This document shows, piece by piece, positions 15,218 to 17,773 of a stretch of 17,773 nt of DNA. The stretch spans positions 1 to 17,773 of the forward strand of contig CAYVWB010000082.1 of assembly GCA_964455395.1 (NCBI GenBank), read 5' to 3'. Position 1 is the stretch's first letter, and each line of letters starts with the position of its first letter. Source of the DNA: CAYVWB01 sp964455395 (GTDB lineage: Bacteria; Desulfobacterota; Desulfovibrionia; Desulfovibrionales; Desulfovibrionaceae). The notes below the pieces were generated by a model. The model had not been told where the DNA came from. It ran no database searches and was given only the letters and a program-made list of their open reading frames with translations. The position numbers and the translations under genes are program-made.

Positions 15218-16762
15218 ATGCAGCCGGTCCATTTGCTCGTCGCAGGCGGCGGGGCCATCGCAGCCACGCTCGTCATCGCATTCCTGATCGGGTCCCCCGG
15301 GTGGCCCGCCATCGCCACGGGAGGCGTCGGTCTGGCGACCCTGGTCGCGCTCTGGAGCGTCCTGCAACGCGACGCAGCCGATCGCAAAGCGTTGATCACG
15401 GCCGTGGAAACCTTGCTCGCCGGCAAAGCGGTCGACGAAGAGACCCGCCGGCGCAGCGGCGAACTGGGCCACCACATCGCCGAACTGGGACACGCCCTGC
15501 GCCGCGAACAAGGCCTGCTCAAGGGTGTGCTCGCAGGCCTGCCCACGCCCTTCCTCCTGGTGGACACCAACGAGCGCGTCCTCGTCACCAATCGGGAGAC
15601 CATGGAGATGCTCCAGATCGACAACGCCCCGGAATCCCAACATGGCCGCACCCTCGCCGAGGTCTTCTACAACGACCCCACCCGCCAGACCGCCGTGGGC
15701 AAATCCATCGCCACGGGGCAGGTCTTCAAGAACCTGGAAGTCACCATCACCGGCCACAAGGGCGGCGAACGCCACGTCCTCGCCAACGTCTATCCCCTCT
15801 ACGACCTCGATGGCCACTGCGTCGGCGGCTTCTGCCTCTACCTGAACATGACCGAGCTCAAGGCCAGGGAACTCGAACTCCGCGAACAGAACGAGCTCAT
15901 CGCCTCCTCCGCACAGCGCGCCACCGCCGTGGCGGAACGCCTTGCCTCCGCTGCGGAGGAGCTCTCCGCGCAGGTGGAGCAAACACGCGCCGCCACAGAG
16001 ACCCAACGCGCCCGCACCGGCGAGACCGCCAGGGCCATCGACCACATGAGCGCCGCCATCGTGGACGTGGCCCGCAACGCCGCCTCCACCTCCGAACTCG
16101 CGCAAGACGCCCGCGCCAGCGCCGGCGACGGCGCCACGCAGATGGAGCGCGCCCAACGCGCCATCTTCAGCATCCGTGACCAGACCAGCGCCCTCACGCG
16201 AGACATGTCCCAGCTCGGCGACCACGCCGAGAAAATCGGCGACGTCCTGCGCGTCATTACCGACATCGCCGACCAGACCAACCTCCTCGCCCTCAACGCC
16301 GCCATCGAAGCCGCCCGCGCCGGCGAGGCTGGCCGTGGTTTCGCCGTGGTGGCCGACGAAGTCCGCAAACTTGCTGAAAAAACCATGCACGCCACCAAGG
16401 AAGTCGCCGGCGTGGTGCAAGCCATCCAGACCAGCTCGCACCAGAGCCGCGCTTCCACCGACGCCGCCGCCGCGTCCGTGGACGAGGGCGTGCACGCCGC
16501 CGCCGCTGCCGGGGAGGTCATCCAAGCTATCGTGAGTATTGTGGAACAGACTGCCGACCGCGCCCGCGACATCGCCGCCGCCGTGGAGCAACAATCCGCC
16601 GCCGGTGACGAGATCTCCGCCGCCACAGGGCAAGTCTCCCATGCTGCGGATGAAAACGCCGCCGCCATCGAAGAATCCGCCAAAGCCGTCAGCGGCCTCG
16701 CTCGCATGGCCAGCGACCTCAAGTCCATCATCGAGGACATGCGACCCGACGCCTTACGCTGA
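15218..16762 (+). CDS. Methyl-accepting chemotaxis protein with PAS domain (514 aa)
   Basis: A chemoreceptor that signals to CheA/CheW. The start at 15218 is set by GAGAGGAG upstream. Two membrane helices (about 5-25 and 31-50) are joined by only a few residues, so there is no periplasmic ligand domain; sensing is likely cytoplasmic through the PAS domain at about 100-218 (FLLVDTNERVLVTNRE and the closing GGFCLYLNMTEL strand). A short HAMP-like or coiled linker precedes the PAS. The long helical signalling domain runs from about 230 to 510, with the highly conserved tip around 345-385 (DQTNLLALNAAIEAARAGE). The two arms are Ala/Glu-rich with likely methylation sites. There is no C-terminal CheR-docking pentapeptide. 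PAS domains in such receptors often bind haem, FAD or small molecules; none can be assigned here. Confidence 0.92.
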   Translation: MQPVHLLVAGGGAIAATLVIAFLIGSPGWPAIATGGVGLATLVALWSVLQRDAADRKALITAVETLLAGKAVDEETRRRSGELGHHIAELGHALRREQGLLKGVLAGLPTPFLLVDTNERVLVTNRETMEMLQIDNAPESQHGRTLAEVFYNDPTRQTAVGKSIATGQVFKNLEVTITGHKGGERHVLANVYPLYDLDGHCVGGFCLYLNMTELKARELELREQNELIASSAQRATAVAERLASAAEELSAQVEQTRAATETQRARTGETARAIDHMSAAIVDVARNAASTSELAQDARASAGDGATQMERAQRAIFSIRDQTSALTRDMSQLGDHAEKIGDVLRVITDIADQTNLLALNAAIEAARAGEAGRGFAVVADEVRKLAEKTMHATKEVAGVVQAIQTSSHQSRASTDAAAASVDEGVHAAAAAGEVIQAIVSIVEQTADRARDIAAAVEQQSAAGDEISAATGQVSHAADENAAAIEESAKAVSGLARMASDLKSIIEDMRPDALR

Positions 16763-16817
16763 CGCGGCCCCAGACAAGCCCGGAAGCCAGCGCCATCCAC
16801 CGCAGTGCGCGTAAGGC
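16751..16817. repeat. 9-bp inverted repeat spanning the end of the chemotaxis gene
   Basis: GCCTTACGC at 16751-16759, the last codons before the stop, is matched by GCGTAAGGC at 16809-16817, with a 49-base spacer. It may help form a structured 3' end, but the long loop and lack of a T-run make it a weak terminator candidate. Confidence 0.35.
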
Positions 16818-17105
16818 CGCAGACCCATCGCCATCCGCGACGACGCCCAACGTCACAGAAGCGTCATTGCGCTTCCCTCGGCGTGACCGGAGGCAGACCG
16901 GCGGGGCCTGTTCACTCCGGACAGAGGATCATCCACACGGCGGGCGCGCCCCCAAAGTCCGGCTCACAGGCCGACGCGCCACACGCCGAATCCGCTCCCC
17001 GTGCGTACCAGAAAAACAACCGCGAGACCGACCGTCTGACAGACAAGGCGTCGCAGACGACCGGTACAGGACTTCCGTGAGGCGAAACGCCGCCGCCCCG
17101 AGACG
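16763..17105. other. Convergent intergenic region without a recognisable gene
   Basis: The 343 bases between the chemotaxis gene and the minus-strand membrane protein hold only short open frames rich in Arg and Pro without ribosome sites. Small palindromes occur (for example GTCTGaCAGAC at about 17034-17044 and GGCGaaaCGCC near 17082-17092) but no clear terminator with a T-run. Confidence 0.4.
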
Positions 17106-17525
17106 CTACCGGTCCTCGTGCGGCTCCTCTTCCTGCGAAGGAGGCAATACCCCGCGGCTGGCCCAGAGACGCGCCAACTTCACGGCGGCGAGGCTGTAGA
17201 AGACGGCGGCGGCGATGAAGGCCACGGCGATCCACGAGGGGATGAGCGCGGCCATGGCGGCGTTGACGAAGTTGTGCACTCCGTAGAAACCGAACAGCAC
17301 GGTAAGAATGATGACGTAACGCATCTGTTCCTTGAGGATGCGAAGCACGCCGTACGTCTCGAAACAGAACGAAAAGAGGATAGCCGCCAGGTTAATGGAG
17401 CGCCATTCCGGCGAATCGAAGCGCGCGTGGATAAAGAACAGGAGGATGCTGAAGAAGGCGTTGCCCGCCATCAGCGCCACGAGGAGTCGCTCGCTTTTGC
17501 TCATCTGTTGGGTGGGTTGGTTCAT
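17106..17525 (-). CDS. Four-helix inner-membrane protein of unknown function (139 aa)
   Basis: Four hydrophobic segments lie at about residues 14-33, 43-62, 69-91 and 94-114, followed by a short acidic cytoplasmic tail (SQEEEPHEDR). Charged residues in the helices are few. I do not recognise the family. The gene starts 27 bases after the aat stop and is therefore probably co-transcribed with it. No good ribosome site is seen before the ATG at 17525 or the alternative Met at 17504, so the start is uncertain by seven codons. Confidence 0.75.
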   Translation of the reverse strand: MNQPTQQMSKSERLLVALMAGNAFFSILLFFIHARFDSPEWRSINLAAILFSFCFETYGVLRILKEQMRYVIILTVLFGFYGVHNFVNAAMAALIPSWIAVAFIAAAVFYSLAAVKLARLWASRGVLPPSQEEEPHEDR

Positions 17526-17552
17526 GGGCGTGGGGGGTTGCAGGTGTGCGGC

Positions 17553-17773
17553 TCAGCGCCGGGGGTAGTCGTGGGGATCGGGCAGCCAATCCGTCCATCT
17601 GCCAGCGAGCGTGGGCGCGGCCATGGCTTCGCCAAGACGCTCGTTGAACTCCTTGCGCGCAATCTCGTGGGCGCCGAAGCGCAGCATGTGGGGCGTTGTC
17701 TGTTGGCAGTCCATGAGCGGGAAGCCACGCGCCTCCAGCAGCCGCACCAGACAGACCAGCGCCGCCTTGGAGG
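17553..17773 (-). CDS. aat: Leucyl/phenylalanyl-tRNA--protein transferase, C-terminal part
   Basis: The gene enters from the right edge; only its last 73 codons are in the window. The readable frame gives SKAALVCLVRLLEARGFPLMD, close to the conserved end of the Aat catalytic domain, followed by CQQTTPHMLRFGAHEIARKEF, where Aat proteins have a D-x-Q-x-x-T-x-H-x-x-x-F-G motif. Aat adds Leu or Phe from aminoacyl-tRNA to proteins with N-terminal Lys or Arg, marking them for ClpS/ClpAP degradation. In relatives it is often next to clpA and clpS, which would lie to the right, outside this window. Confidence 0.88.
   Translation of the reverse strand, partial: SKAALVCLVRLLEARGFPLMDCQQTTPHMLRFGAHEIARKEFNERLGEAMAAPTLAGRWTDWLPDPHDYPRR

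Noticed and set aside
15176..16642. 488-codon minus-strand frame antisense to the chemotaxis gene
   Set aside because: Gly/Val/His-rich shadow of an Ala-rich helical protein; no ribosome site.
1..17773. CRISPR array, tRNA or rRNA genes
   Set aside because: No regularly spaced repeats and no recognisable tRNA or rRNA sequence were found on either strand.

Overview
The window looks like chromosomal DNA of a GC-rich deltaproteobacterium, most likely a Desulfovibrio-type sulfate reducer (Desulfovibrionales). This placement is an inference. It rests on the tandem small MucR/Ros-type regulators ending in a basic LWEKR tail, on the high GC and strong AAGGAG ribosome sites, and on the mix of P1B-ATPase, PAS-MCP and aat genes. 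No rRNA, tRNA or CRISPR array was seen.

Layout: (1) 185-5188, plus strand: a tight four-gene operon. Two exported proteins of unknown function overlap by 4 bases. They are followed by a very large ABCG-like transporter (1153 aa) with N-terminal TerB-like and FHA-like regions, and then a 71-aa protein. GC falls from about 70% to about 35-40% along the transporter gene. (2) 5190-5738, minus strand: a convergent exported protein of unknown function. (3) 5739-7180: a very AT-rich control region and two tandem mucR-like genes, separated by a 15-bp perfect inverted repeat. Both MucR proteins lack the full Cys2His2 zinc-ligand set. (4) 7411-12573, minus strand: a compact prophage module in Mu-like late-gene order. 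It holds a Mor-family activator, an M15 endolysin, a 30-aa ORF, a small holin/XhlA-like membrane protein, the small terminase, the large terminase and the portal. Most genes are joined by 4-base ATGA overlaps. The module stops after the portal at a terminator: no capsid, tail, transposase or integrase gene is present. (5) 12859-14898, plus: a CopB-type (CPH motif) copper-transporting P-type ATPase with a His-rich N-terminus. (6) 15218-16762, plus: a membrane-anchored PAS-containing methyl-accepting chemotaxis protein with no periplasmic sensor. (7) 17106-17773, minus: a four-helix membrane protein preceded by the C-terminal part of leucyl/phenylalanyl-tRNA-protein transferase (aat), which runs off the window.

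How they fit: the first operon probably forms an envelope-associated transport or stress assembly (inferred from architecture only). The MucR pair sits between it and the prophage remnant. Given the H-NS-like behaviour reported for MucR proteins, the pair may control its own AT-rich region and perhaps neighbouring AT-rich or foreign DNA. The phage module is the strongest candidate for something unusual: an intact-looking regulator-lysis-packaging-portal block without a particle to package into. The remaining genes look like ordinary accessory or housekeeping functions.
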